From Apostichopus japonicus (taxonomy: Eukaryota > Echinodermata > Holothuroidea > Aspidochirotida > Stichopodidae), in contig NC_092577.1 in NCBI RefSeq assembly GCF_037975245.1, forward strand, positions 22,098,398 through 22,162,397: a stretch of DNA of 64,000 nucleotides, given 5' to 3'. The notes beneath the pieces were generated by a model. That model made no database searches and had not been told where the DNA came from. It saw only the letters and a program-made list of their open reading frames with translations. Made by a program: the position numbers and the translations under genes. Every line of letters starts with the position of its first letter. Position 1 is the first letter of the stretch. Positions 33,911 to 45,209 of this stretch are shown in pieces.

Positions 33911-34344
33911 GTAATGCAAAAATGTTCAAGCAACATTAAGGCAGAATGTAACACTTGAGGCAATTATTCTTCCTCTGGAAAAAAGTGATCATATACTCTA
34001 TAACTATTGTTAGAGTTTGAAAGGCTTACAAACAAAGTATGCTTGTGCACGTCAGTATGGTCAGTGAGTCAGATAACTACACCAAACAATCACAATCAAA
34101 CTAGGGCTGTGTATTTCCGGTGTACTTATATGCCTTGTAGCAACAAATGCAGTGGTAAGATAGCACTAGTTGCGTGGTTTAATTGTCGGCCCGCACTTCA
34201 TGCAATCTAGCATTTTACGAACATAATTCTTATGTAATTTCGGGTGATTTTATTTCAAAGCAAATATAAAATCAATATCAAATGACAATGCACAAGGTTT
34301 TTTTCTCCAAAGCTCAGCCTATTTTGTTTCATGTTTTTTTGCAG

Positions 34345-34538
34345 GTTTGGTTACCAGTGAAGACATGGGAGATGCTTCAACTGCAAAATAAAAATTGTTT
34401 TTGTCAAGAATCTGGCCGTGGCAATTTGGGGGTCTGACAAACTAAAAGACAAGTCCGTCGATGGGAAAGCTTGCAACCGCTTTAAAGGGAATGCTGCGAA
34501 GCCACCTCTAAGCCCAGTGAAGTTGGACACTATGAAAG
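34345..34538 (+). pseudogene. BEN-domain gene, first half of BEN domain, frameshifted
   Basis: After TTTTTTTGCAG the phase-0 frame reads VWLPVKTWEMLQLQNKN. The frame then moves by one base near 34390-34402 and reads FVKNLAVAIWGSDKL, KDKSVDGKACNRFKGNAAK and PPLSPVKLDTMK. LAVAIWG, the SVxGxxxN stretch and KPxLxPxKLxxMK are BEN-domain hallmarks. The exon length (194) is one more than the phases of both neighbours require, so one base is extra. Either the gene is newly broken or this is a sequencing error in an A/T run. Confidence 0.8.
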
Positions 34539-35199
34539 GTAAGTGAAAACGGTTAGTCACATGGGAGTTATATTATATATTCAAGCAATCTGGGAGTCAT
34601 TTGTTGGTAAATAAATGTTGTGGTACACTACGTGCCAAACTGTGTCGGTCCACCCCCACTGACCATTGTTTAGCTACAACCCTGCCAATACTTATCATAA
34701 AATAAGAGGTTTTGAACTTAAATACCCACTCTCTTTATTTTTGGCTAGGCAAAACACTAAATGCAATTTTGAGCAAGTGGGCATGAGTCAAAATGCCAAC
34801 CAGCAACCTGCCATACATACACATATATATATGTGCAACATCTCAAATATTCCATTTCAAATCTGGTGCATAAATAATATTATAGAAATAAACAAACATG
34901 TGGTTATCCTAGCTAGCTTGATGATAATAAATGTAAAGGTGGATGTTATCCATTATGCACTAACATAATTTCTTTGTTGTATAAAGCAATGATAACTTTA
35001 GTGAAAAATGAACAATAATATTGCACTGTTTTTGAACCATGAGTTAAACAAGCAATAAAAATGTTGATACATGTATGTCTAACATGTACTGAGATGCATT
35101 ACTTGCCAACATAGTGGCACTCTGCTTAGTGTAAATATCTACTCTGGCAGCCCTGGGACCCACATCTCACTAATCCAAACTTGGGAGCTATGATGTATG

Positions 35200-35300
35200 T
35201 ATTACATATATATATGTATATATATATATATATATATTATAGAGAAATATAAGTTTATGTTTGTACTAGTACAAACATAAACTTTTATTTCTCTATCGTA
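35200..35300. repeat. TA microsatellite with flanking inverted repeat
   Basis: (TA)n at 35207-35240 lies in a BEN intron and is followed by AGAGAAATATAAGTTTATGT and, 18 bp later, its near-perfect reverse complement ending at 35297. Confidence 0.8.
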
Positions 35301-35386
35301 TACATATGTTTACAGTTGTAAACCTTTTTCATTAGTCAATCATGAACATCTGGTTGACACCATCTGTTTTTTCTTTCCTTTTGTAG

Positions 35387-35520
35387 CATGCTATGAAGAT
35401 CGGTTGGAGAGGCAGAACCTTTCTAAGGAGGAATTTGCCATCGAGCAAAAGCAGTTTAAAACATTTATAACAGAAAAAATAATGGATTTGAACAGGACAC
35501 AAAGGAAAAAGGACCAATAA
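35387..35520 (+). CDS. BEN-domain protein gene, last exon
   Basis: The acceptor is CCTTTTGTAG. It joins in phase 1 and reads ACYEDRLERQNLSKEEFAIE, QKQFKTFITEKIMDLNRTQR, then KKDQ stop. It is the C-terminal helices of the BEN domain (Y-x-x-RL...E...I...KI-x-DL-N-R). No downstream poly-A signal was chosen. Confidence 0.85.
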
Positions 35521-37065
35521 AAACAAAGTCTGACATGCTAGAATATCTAGGGAGGGGAGGGGAGGGATGGATGTTTTATCTTCTTTTGAGATGTTCACCT
35601 TGCCACGATGGTGTGCTTTAACTTAAATTATATATACATTTGCTTTTGGGACCAGAGTATATTATTCTTAAATATCTTGTAAAAAACTGTTACACTCCAT
35701 TCATATTTTTAATCTTTAAGTACCTTTTTTCAAATTCACACTATAGGGTTATTTATTTCATAACTCATACTTCAGATTCCTGCATGTTTCACCTTGCCTA
35801 TTTTTGAATTTTTATTTCACCTTGCCGTTTATTTTATTTGTATTTCTTAAATAAGTTATCAACTTTCTCACAATGTCATGTCTTTCTCACTTATGTATTT
35901 CATAACTTATACTTGCTCAGATTCCTGCCAGTATATTTCACCTTGCCTTTTATGTTACTTGTATTTTTTAAATAGGTTTCAACAAATTTTACTCTTCAAT
36001 GTCATGTTTTTTTAAATTGTAGTAGGTTTCACATTTTCTTAATATATTTAGTTCTACAAACAACATATGTTGGCATCCTTCTATTCATGAATTTAAGCTT
36101 ATCTATTCAATTGTCATATGTAATACTGAGCTCTTTTACCAAATAACCTTTAAATTTAAACCCTTAGGGGGATCCCAACCGGGTCGAGTATTGGACCAGT
36201 TGAGAATCCCAGTTCAACCTATTTAAAAATATTAGTAGTAAAACATAGTTGACCCAGTTGAACCCAGTAAAACATAGTTGACCCAGTAAAACATAGTTGA
36301 ACCAGTTGGACCCAGTAAAACATAGTTGACCCAGTGAAACAGTTGAACCAGTTGGACCCAGTTAAACATAGTTGAACCAGTTGGACCCAGTAAAACATAG
36401 TTGAACCAGTTGGGAACCCCAGTTCAACCTACTTCAAATTTGGGCCAATTTCCGTATAGAAAATTCAAGTTGAACCCAGTTCAAAAATTCAAGTGGAATT
36501 TCCACCAGGGACAGCTTCATTGTCAATGCCATCCTTTGCACTAACTACCTCTACAGCCAAATCTCAGTGAGTTTTGTACTATTTAATTGAGATACATAAT
36601 TTTATACATCCGCAACTGGTGCAACAGTTTAATTGGAAACACCATTTTCTCATAGTGAGATACTATACCTTGGAATACTTACCCCAAATCTTCTGGGGAG
36701 ATCAATACAAAAAATCAATATCTTTTCTTTATTAACATTCCTTCTTTGAATGTAAAGCTTCAAAACAATACATTAATATGGTTGTAAACTTGCAAGAATT
36801 TGCAGTAAAATCCCAAGGAGGGAAGCTTTTACTTTTATGTTTGACATGTGGATGCACTATGATTAGAAGATGTGCAATATTGTTTTTTTGTACAGTTGAA
36901 AGGACATTTAAGGTCAGCAAAGCTGTTGCCTAAACTTCTAATAGACATAATGTCTCAAGAAGGGTAGTTGCAAGTTTTGTTAATGTATCTATGAGCTTAT
37001 GGAGGTGCTAGGATGTTTGAGATCTATCATATGGCTAACTTTAATATTTAAATTTGACTTAACAG
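35521..37065. other. Intergenic, with GTTGACCCAG minisatellite
   Basis: It holds AT-rich direct repeats around TTTCACCTTGCCT (35785, 35815, 35935). No coding region is supported; unseen 5' exons of the HECT gene are possible. Confidence 0.5.
36225..36490. repeat. Minisatellite, GTAAAACATAGTTGACCCA units
   Basis: Alternating units of about 19 bp, GTAAAACATAGTTGACCCA and GTTGAACCAGTTGGACCCA, repeat about 10 times. The array is bordered on both sides by CCCAGTTCAACCTA-type sequence. Confidence 0.85.
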
Positions 37066-37131
37066 TGGAGGAAACCAGGTGCCAGGGCCATCCACATCTT
37101 CATCAGTGACTTCTTTGAATTCTGCTGATGA
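37066..37131 (+). CDS. UIM-HECT gene, small exon, copy 1
   Basis: TTGACTTAACAG acceptor and GA/GTAAGT donor. It reads GGNQVPGPSTSSSVTSLNSA in phase 1 to phase 2. It is duplicated with its intron borders at 40708-40767. Both copies keep usable splice sites and phase 2 ends, so either could join the exon at 41933. Confidence 0.55.
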
Positions 37132-38025
37132 GTAAGTATTACATAGATGCAATTACTGTTGAATGTTCCTTGGATGTTGATTAGTTTGAAGTTTATGTGA
37201 TTTTTGTTGAATTATTTGCTAAAAATATGATGGAGAGTGAAGATGCATGTTTGGTGAAATTAAGAAGGCAGGCAATGTATGTATCATACATAAGTGACTG
37301 ACATTCTGGAACAAGGGCAGAAGGGTCAAAGCTTTTGTCTTCAGAACTTCAAATAAAATTGTGAAATAATCCAATTACTCAACCATGTCAGTCATTTTGA
37401 CTTATCTGTGAAATTTCCTCATGCTCTAATTCATGTGAATTGGATTTTGAGTTTGAGACTGTTGTTTGGTTCCCATATGTCTGAATATAAGGATCCTTTG
37501 TATTGTCATTGGTATGTAGGCTAGTGTGCAATAACTCAATGCAGAGATGTTTGATTCAGGCATGTCATAATGGACAAAAAGTTCCTACACCCCAAAAGCA
37601 TGCTTGGGCCCTGGAAAGTAGCAAAACTCAAAAACATGAAATTGTCTTGGCCTTCAATAATATTGTGGCAATAACCTTTAAAGTGGCCATGACACGAAAA
37701 TTTCAAAGTCCTATATTTTTGGGATCCATCAAAGAATGTTCTCTAGAACATGTATCAACCAATCTGCCAGTTTAAAACTTGATTTTTCAAGTAGAAAATT
37801 GAGAATGAATTTACCCTTTTCGGCGTTTGAAACTTTGTTTACTCGAAAATTTTCCGATTCGCATGACGTCATGTGACGTCACGTTTTGAACACATTTGTT
37901 GTCGCTGCTTTACGATCCTCCGAACATACCATTCACGTACACAGCAGACAAGTACACATACCACTAGTAGTTACTAAACAAAACACCGATCACAAGTGCG
38001 ATATCAAATCAAAATTTCCTGTGAA

Positions 38026-38300
38026 ATGGCGGATTCAGAACCAATTGCGGCAACCGAAGTTCAAAGTGATAATGGTTCTTCACTAGGCAGTGAAATTGGG
38101 CTATAATTAGAGTGCCCTTTCTCATATTCGAAGCAGAGAGTGAAGGCGATGATCATTCCAATATTGAACCGAACGTTGAGGGTGGAGCGGAGGTGTTAGA
38201 ACCGTATCAGTTCGAGCCTGTTAAACGAGCCGAAATTGAAGCTCCACAACATATCGAAGAAGACATCCGTTCGAAACCATTGCAAGGAACATACAACGTG
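38026..38300 (+). pseudogene. Acidic N-terminal exon within the Kolobok-like element
   Basis: ATG 38026 in a good context (GAAATGG) reads MADSEPIAATEVQSDNGSSL. A stop and frame change occur near 38103, followed by EAESEGDDHSNIEPNVEGGA, EPYQFEPVKRAEIEAPQHIE and a donor GTG/GTAAGA. The PYxFEP motif in an acidic N-terminus is common in P2X7-C-terminal-like proteins of invertebrates and fish, but the diagnostic cysteine-rich domain is not present here. I would not name the protein. Confidence 0.45.
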
Positions 38301-39741
38301 GTAAGAATTTATTAACGAAGCATTTAAAAACAAAATCCAGTCCATTTTGTGCATGTGTTGTTGGAATTCGCGGAACACCCTAAACCGTATTGTGCGTTGT
38401 GTTACGGTAACTTACAACCCATATGTAGAGTGTGTAGTACTAGTAGGGTAGGTTGCATACTGAAAGTTTGGCTCGGGGATGTAAGTTGCATTATGCAGCC
38501 ATGCTAGGTAGGCATATGTGTTATTTCATACTCTTTATTACTTGGCTAGTACTTTGGCCTGGAGTTTTGCAAATCAATTTTCTGAAACAAAAGAATGTTT
38601 CATGATACACGGAAGGTGTAAAATCACAACAAATGTAATCATAACTGTACATTGTATGCCTGCTTGTTATTGTGGACATCATGGCCAACATTAATACATT
38701 TTGAACTTTAATAAATTTTTTCCCAGGCAGTACAGATGCATAGCCTACGGTCAACAGGTTCAATGATACTTGGGGTTCCTAGCAAGACACGTCAGGGTTG
38801 TGCTACCATCATGTGCAGTCCAAAGGATCAGAAGTGATTTTCCAGCCAATGGTCATTACACTGGATTCAAGTTGCCAGGAGAAAACTCATTGTATAGGAA
38901 GCCTTGGTTGAGAAATTCCTCCAGAAACACCTTTTCTAAACTACGATTGTGTTGGATTATCAATCCGTCAGGGTTCCCTCAGTGTTGATATATTGAAATT
39001 CAAGACTTTTAATTCAGGATGAAAAGGTTATTTTCCAGACCCAACATCAACAATGAAAGAAAAGGCATGTTTTGAAGCATTTGGACACAAGTATTGGCGT
39101 GACCGTGATGTCATATAATATGTGCATAAGGGAACGGACATTGACCTTTTTAGGGGCATTTACCTCCCAGACGTTTGATTCGTACCTTTAATCTGGAAGC
39201 CAAAATATCCAAATTTTGTTCAATGATTTAACACTTGAACTATGTTGTGTGAATTTTTGGCTCTGTGACTTTAAAATAAATCGCTTTGAGATTTAATTAA
39301 ACACCCTTTGGAATAAAATCTTTTTACCTACCTAGTATTTTGACCCATCCCCATTACCCCCACTCCCTCCACAACATAAAAAATGGTTTTCCTGGAATAG
39401 GAATAAGAAATTATTGCTATAACTAACTGATCCAGCATATTCCAGAAATAAATTGGGGCACTGAGATTTGTTCACAAGAAGATGTAACCCATCGCTTCTG
39501 AAGCTAACCTCATAGCTTATTAGAATACAATAGAGCAATGAAGGGGGTGTTAATTTAGATGATACAGTAAAATCTCTTCGTCTATTGCGACTTCAGTGTA
39601 GTAACGCTAATACTATAGTACTACTAGTGCTCAGCGCGCTTCCTCCTAAGGATCGCCACTTGCCCCATTGGAGGTTTCCTGTTCCCCGATCTGGTCTTCA
39701 GAGTAGTTTTTTGTGGATTACTTGACAGAAGAATGACTCTT

Positions 39742-39987
39742 TTATGTCGAACCGTTAAAGTCCATTTGTTTTATTTCATAACAAAAAGGAGGGATCGTAG
39801 TATGCTTCCGTGAAGTGTTCGCTTCATTCGGAGCTGCATACTGGCTAGGCCCAGTGAAATCGGCGCTGGTGTTGTGCACTAACTTGGTTATAATCGCCGT
39901 GTTTTTTTCGTCCTTCAGCCATGGATGAAGGCTAATTGCATGGGTAATGATATTTATGCAGCCCTCAACAACACAACGGTCCGGCAT
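39742..39987 (-). pseudogene. THAP-type zinc finger remnant
   Basis: The minus strand reads MPDRCVVEGC, then ITHAISLHPWLKDEKNTAI, then VHNTSADFTGPSQYA. This is the start of a THAP finger (C-x3-C, ISLHxxPKDE, the W/F positions). In another frame the C-terminal Cys-Ser...EHFTEAYYDPS motif (CxxH equivalent) follows, after a frameshift near 39840 and a stop. THAP fingers bind DNA and occur in P, Kolobok and related transposases. Confidence 0.7.
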
Positions 39988-40707
39988 TTCTCTCGGATAG
40001 TTTACAACAGTTGTAAAAAAAACGAAATTACTAACGATATAGCGTAATACAGTGGTTGTTCTATCAGTGTAAATGTGCGTGTACTGTATATGGAACGGTA
40101 TGATCGTCGCGCATCCGATACATGCCTGGGCTTTGCACGTGTGTTCCTAACATGACGTCATCATTGTCTTGTTGTGAAATCGCATTCTCAGATATCTATT
40201 TTCGAATGCGAATATTAAAACGTTAATTACTAATTAGTCCTTGAGGTTTTCAAGGTGTTGAGGATAGTTTTGAACATAGATTTTCTCATAGATTCAGAGG
40301 AAGTTACTCTCGATGAGTTGGATTTTTCGTGTCATGGCCTCTTTAATATAGTGGCAGTATAACCTTGTATGCATGGTTCCAAGGGTGTTTACAAGTATTA
40401 ATTAGCCTGAATGCGCCAAATGTGTGCAACAACAAGTATACATCTTTAGAATTTATTAAACCTCCACACATCTGTACAAGCGATAAGAAGTGCATGTTAC
40501 AATACACTATTAAAAGGATTAAAAATTGTACAAAAGTTAGTAATTGCAAAACAGAAATGGTACAAACAGCATATTAAACGAAAATTAAACCATCTTTTTT
40601 TTAAATTGTTTAAACAATGGTTGTCAAAATCTGTGGGCTTATTGAGGGGCTGGGATGATTGAGATCTATCATATGTCTAATTTGAATAGTTCAATTTGAC
40701 TTAACAG

Positions 40708-40767
40708 TGGAGGAAACCAGATGCCAGGGCCATCCACATCAGAGGTTTCTTGGAATTCTGCTGACAA
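40708..40767 (+). CDS. UIM-HECT gene, small exon, copy 2
   Basis: It reads GGNQMPGPSTSEVSWNSAD, with the same acceptor and donor as 37066-37131. About 120 bp of flanking intron are also duplicated, so the duplication was of genomic DNA. Confidence 0.6.
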
Positions 40768-41932
40768 GTAAGTATTATATAGATGCAATTACTATTGAAC
40801 ATTCCTTGTCCAAATAGGAGTAAATTAAACTGCCAATTAATACCTGTGATTGAAAGTATAATATGTTTGAATACTAGTTAATGGAGACCCTGATGAATCT
40901 TCAGTGCACTGGTCTAGATGTACAGAGTCTAAGGTAATCAGACATATCACTGTCCTTTGTTCAAGTTCATATTGTAATCACAAAATAACAAACATAACAT
41001 CATGCATTGCAGCACCAGAGCATCGATGCTGTTGATGGATTATCGATCAAGACAGAATATATTGATTTTTTGTCTTTCAATGTGTGTACATGTAGTGATC
41101 ATATGTCAATTAAGCTTGTTTCATTTGTGCTGTGGAATTAATATCATGGCAGCTATGAACCAAGTAACATGCATCTTATAAGATAAGTCATGAGGGGATG
41201 ACGCTGACACTTATGTGATTATTAATCATGGTGAGTGTGGCTTAATAAACTGTTGAATTGCTAATGATGTCCATAAAGTAAGGACACCCATATAAGATAT
41301 GATAGGAGTTTTTGGGTAGGGAAACGTAAGGGGGGGTGGGGGGTTAGTCTGCACTGAAAGTTTGTATGGTATGGTCATTTTGCTACAAAACATATCAGAT
41401 TTGCCTAATTTCCTTCCAGAATACTTACTCTCACACAGAAACAATTTCCCCAAAATGCCCTAGCCGAAGCGCAAAGTATGTACTCAGCCCAACCTCCCCC
41501 CCCCCCGCACCCCCTTGAAAAGGATTTTTCAATTTGCATTGAGAGAGTTTTAGAATTCTACTGTGACTATGAATACTAATAACATGTTGTAGAGCTCTTC
41601 GTTAAGGCAAGAAGTCCAAAAATGGTTGATTGGTCCATGTTCAGTAAAAGGAAATGAATGAACTAACAAATAGTGATATATGACTAAGGAAATGGAAATG
41701 TAGGTCATTTCACAAATCAATTGAGCTTAATTGGCATCATTGTACATTGGACGTTTTACTCATTGATTAGGGAAAAACAAATCGGACGTAGCAAGACCCC
41801 AATGTTACAAACTTATTTTAAAGATTTGTTCAGATGGTATTTTGGAAGCCCATGCAGTTAACTGTTGTAAAAGCAATATCCTTTGTCTAAAAGTGAATAG
41901 TTAGGAAATTTGTCATGGTTCATTTATCCTAG

Positions 41933-42040
41933 ATATTTGTCAGATTACATCAGCATAATGGAGCCCATCGAAGATGATGAAAGTGATGAGGACATAAAAG
42001 CTGTAATGGAAGAAAGTCTGAGGGACCTAGACAGTACAAG
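41933..42040 (+). CDS. UIM-HECT gene, exon with ubiquitin-interacting-like motif
   Basis: TTTATCCTAG acceptor; phases fit neighbours on both sides. The frame reads YLSDYISIMEPIEDDESDED, then IKAVMEESLRDLDSTR. DEDIKAVMEESLRDL fits the UIM pattern (acidic run, hydrophobic, x-x-A, x-x-x-S) except that the central Ala is Val. UIM next to HECT occurs in ubiquitin ligases of the G2E3/AREL-like kind in fish and invertebrates. Confidence 0.7.
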
Positions 42041-42297
42041 GTAAAGTTTATTGTTCAGTAGTTGAATAACAATGCCATCTAATTATTTTGCAAGATTTCA
42101 GACCATGTAGATGGAAGTAATACTTGGTACATAAAATCATATTATAGCTGGTGAAAGAAAAAGTCATGTAATGTGGTACAATGGTTTATGCACACATTTT
42201 AGGCTATTTGAATAGCTTCGGTTGCAGTATGGTTTAAAGTCTTCCTTGTATGCAACTACTTTGAAGCTTTGTTAACATTGTTTTCACATGTCCACAG

Positions 42298-42532
42298 TGA
42301 CAATGTAGCCATGGAGGCTAAAATGCAACAAGTAATTGAAAGGTTCCAAGTAAAGAAGGAAACGTCTGAGAAATTGACTGTTGTGATACGTAGGAAGAAG
42401 ATTCTAAGGAGTGCCACAGAGGTGGTCAAGCAGAGTGGATTTTCCTTCCTAAATGAACCTGTAATTCATTTCTCTAAAGAGGATGCAGTGGACCTCGGCG
42501 GACCGAAAAGGGAGTTTTTTACGGATGTTTTT
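42298..42532 (+). CDS. UIM-HECT gene, HECT N-lobe start
   Basis: GTCCACAG acceptor. It reads SDNVAMEAKMQQVIERFQVK, LTVVIRRKKILRSATEVV, then PVIHFSKEDAVDLGGPKREF. The FxxExxxDxGGPxREFF block is the signature opening of the HECT domain. The exon seems to end after REFFTDVF (GTCTTA donor), which joins in frame to QLSNLGVFERKEG at 43203. Confidence 0.85.
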
Positions 42533-43202
42533 GTCTTACACTCTTAATATTTCTGCCAATATGCTGCAGGATATCGGCTTAATTCAATTATTTTTCTTGA
42601 CATTGTTATATAAAAGGTTTAGATTCTCTTAGTTGTTACTATTCTCTATCTTCCCTGTGGAGGGGAAAGAGACTATAAAACATAAAGAAAATGTACAAGA
42701 AAGTATATCATATTACGAAGGATACAAGCAAGCATAAAGTTCAATACAAAAAACTTGTCTTCGGGAAATCACAAATATCACCAAAATAATAGGTAAAAAA
42801 TAAATGAATAAGGAAAAAAGGCCTGAAAGGAAAGAGGACAATAGCGACAACAAAATAGCCAACTGAAAAAATAGCAAAAGCATGCCAACAACATTGACAG
42901 GAAAAAAGAAATGGCAGTGGATGAGCTCGATCAGGTTTGATATGAATTTATTATTACTAATGTGTTAGATTATGAATAAATATACTTTCATCTTGTGGAG
43001 GATTGAATGGGCATATGCCATAATTACCTTTTTCGCAACATATTCAATGATCTTCCATGCAACACAAAATCATATATGTTTTTCATTGTAGCTGTATGTA
43101 TGCATTAATAGTTTATATTCTACAAGCCTTATTTACATATTCAACTACCCGTCTAGAAGAATGTACACCTGTCTATTTTTCCATATTAAACTACTTACAC
43201 AG
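42533..43202 (+). other. Intron of the HECT gene
   Basis: AT-rich. It contains a purine-rich stretch at 42660-42920; no gene. Confidence 0.6.
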
Positions 43203-43451
43203 CAGTTATCAAACCTGGGTGTCTTTGAGAGGAAGGAGGGCCGTTTATACTTTTCTCATGACATAAGTCTCCTAGAGAAGGGAAAGTACAAACTGGCGGG
43301 GAGTGTTGTTGCTTGGAGTATACTCCATGGCGGACCAGGTTTCTCGAGGCTTCACCCAACTCTGTATGACATGATGGTTGGCAGAAAGACAGAGGAAGAC
43401 ATACAGATCGATGATGTGATTGACGGAGATGTGTCGTCTCGGTTGAACATG
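43203..43451 (+). CDS. UIM-HECT gene, HECT exon
   Basis: It reads QLSNLGVFERKEGRLYFSHD, ISLLEKGKYKLAGSVVAWSI, LHGGPGFSRLHPTLYDMMVG, then RKTEEDIQIDDVIDGDVSS. AGxxxAWSxxHGGPG is well conserved in this HECT subgroup. Phase 0 at both ends. Confidence 0.85.
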
Positions 43452-43799
43452 GTAATACATGGTGTATGGTTTTAATTGAGTTATTAACCACTGATCATGA
43501 TACAATGTACTCTAATGCCAATTAATTTGCTGCTATATGAAAAATAATTAATTGACATGCTGTATTAGGGAAACAAAGGATATCTACATAAACAATGATG
43601 GCGCTTCGCCTAGATAACATGATTCCTTTTTGGAGTTCTCTTTCCACTACTAAACATTGCTTTCAAATAATCCTGGAGAGGGATCCACTAACCCCCCCCC
43701 CCCCCTCCTTGACAGTTTCAGACACTAAATATGCCCCTTGTATTATACAACATATACAACTTAATTGTGAATATTTGTTATTAAAAACTTCAATTTCAG

Positions 43800-43954
43800 A
43801 TTAAAAATGCCACCTCTGATCGCATGGTTGCAGATGCAATTGCAACAATGGGTGACTGGGCTGCCAACAACGGATGCAGTGGTATCTATACGATGACACT
43901 GGAGACAAAGGAAGACAAAATACGTATCCTCCTCAAACAGCATTTGTTTTACAG
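43800..43954 (+). CDS. UIM-HECT gene, HECT exon
   Basis: CAATTTCAG acceptor, ACAG/GTATGA donor. It reads IKNATSDRMVADAIATMGDW, AANNGCSGIYTMTLETKEDK, then IRILLKQHLFYR. Helical mid-HECT region; phases fit both neighbours. Confidence 0.8.
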
Positions 43955-44335
43955 GTATGACGGTCTAAGCTGTGTACATTCAACTTATAGCCAGAGAAAT
44001 CACATACTTGTATACATGTAAACCATGTACAGGATAGTCTTTTGGGGATTTTTTAAAAACCCAGTGATTTCATTTCAGCATATAGGAGACCCCACGTTTC
44101 AGAAATTTCACCATTGAAGTCTGATTACATTTGTTTGCTTGAAACAATTCACCAGTCTCTGTTTTAAAATTAGGGATGAGGAACGCCTTTTGGCCAAAGA
44201 ACAATTAAGTAGCGATGGAAAACCAAAAGTTTTTCTGGTGTAAAGTGTTTTGAGAATGTCTCAAACTTTGTAATAAATTGTATCCTATATCAACGAAGTT
44301 TTTTGTTCTTATAATTATGATCTGTATGTCCACAG

Positions 44336-44570
44336 ATGCAAAGCAGAAATAGATCAGTTTCAGCAAGGGTTGGAAGCTGTTGGTGGATTTTGGGGGATGG
44401 TTGCGGAAGACCCTGGACCTCTCCGTTCTTTATTTACATCTTATTCCAAAGTATTAAAATTCTTGGATCTCAAGAAGTTGTTTAGGCCAAATTGGTCTGA
44501 GGGAACTCTGGACTTGGAACAGCAGGAAGATTCGATATACTGTTTGAACAATTCCTGATGAGATGCGAAG
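44336..44570 (+). pseudogene. UIM-HECT gene, HECT exon with a one-base frameshift
   Basis: It reads CKAEIDQFQQGLEAVGGFWG, MVAEDPGPLRSLFTSYSKVL, then LKKLFRPNWSEGTLDLEQQE, then DSIYC. The frame then moves by one base near 44542 to FEQFLMRCEG. Exon length is one base short of what the flanking phases need. As written the protein would end 6 codons later. Decay and base-call error cannot be told apart from one sequence. Confidence 0.8.
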
Positions 44571-45209
44571 GTACAAACTCGTTAGACCATAATGTTCAAC
44601 ATATGCCATAAACACATACAAATGTACATTAGTCACGCAAAAACATGCACAACTATCATAACGGATATCCCTACCATTCTTTCCAAACATAAAAAAGTTA
44701 CCAATGTTTGGGAAAGGTTACTGCATCAATTAAAATAATCTAAGTATAATTTTTCATGGAGCATGTAATTTTTTTCACACCAGAGAGCTGCTACCGTAGG
44801 TTCCCTGATACACAAGTAATTGACCATTCTAATATAGCCTGAGTACATGCACTCTTCACTAATTTGCTGCACTGAAAAAAATAAATGCAAAACGCTAAAT
44901 GATAAAATGCATGTAAATTAAATCCCACACAGGTAGTAACAAGCATGGGGTGGGGGGGGGGGGCTTCTTAAACTGTTAAACATGGAATGCAACATTAAAT
45001 TTTAAAAATGTAGCAATATATTAACAACTTTTAAATAAGTTTAACATTGGCTAAAATTACCTTCATTTTTAATTGAAGACAGGAGATGCTGGGCTGAATC
45101 CCATAAACTTTATGCGTAATGCATGGGGAAAGGTGGATTAACTTGTGCTTGAAAAAAATGCATTTTGATTTGAAATGTATTACAAATGTTTATTCCTTTA
45201 TATACACAG

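Larger units (their letters stand above)
37682..40342. mobile_element. Kolobok-like DNA transposon with TTAA duplication
   Basis: The inverted ends AGTGGCCATGACACGAAAA (left) and AGAGGCCATGACACGAAAA (right, complement) differ at one base. TTAA flanks both sides (37678-37681, 40343-40346). AG...CT tips with TTAA and an internal THAP-type finger fit the Kolobok superfamily; piggyBac also uses TTAA but has CC tips. The 2661-bp body holds two decayed coding pieces at 38026-38300 and 39742-39987. Confidence 0.8.
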
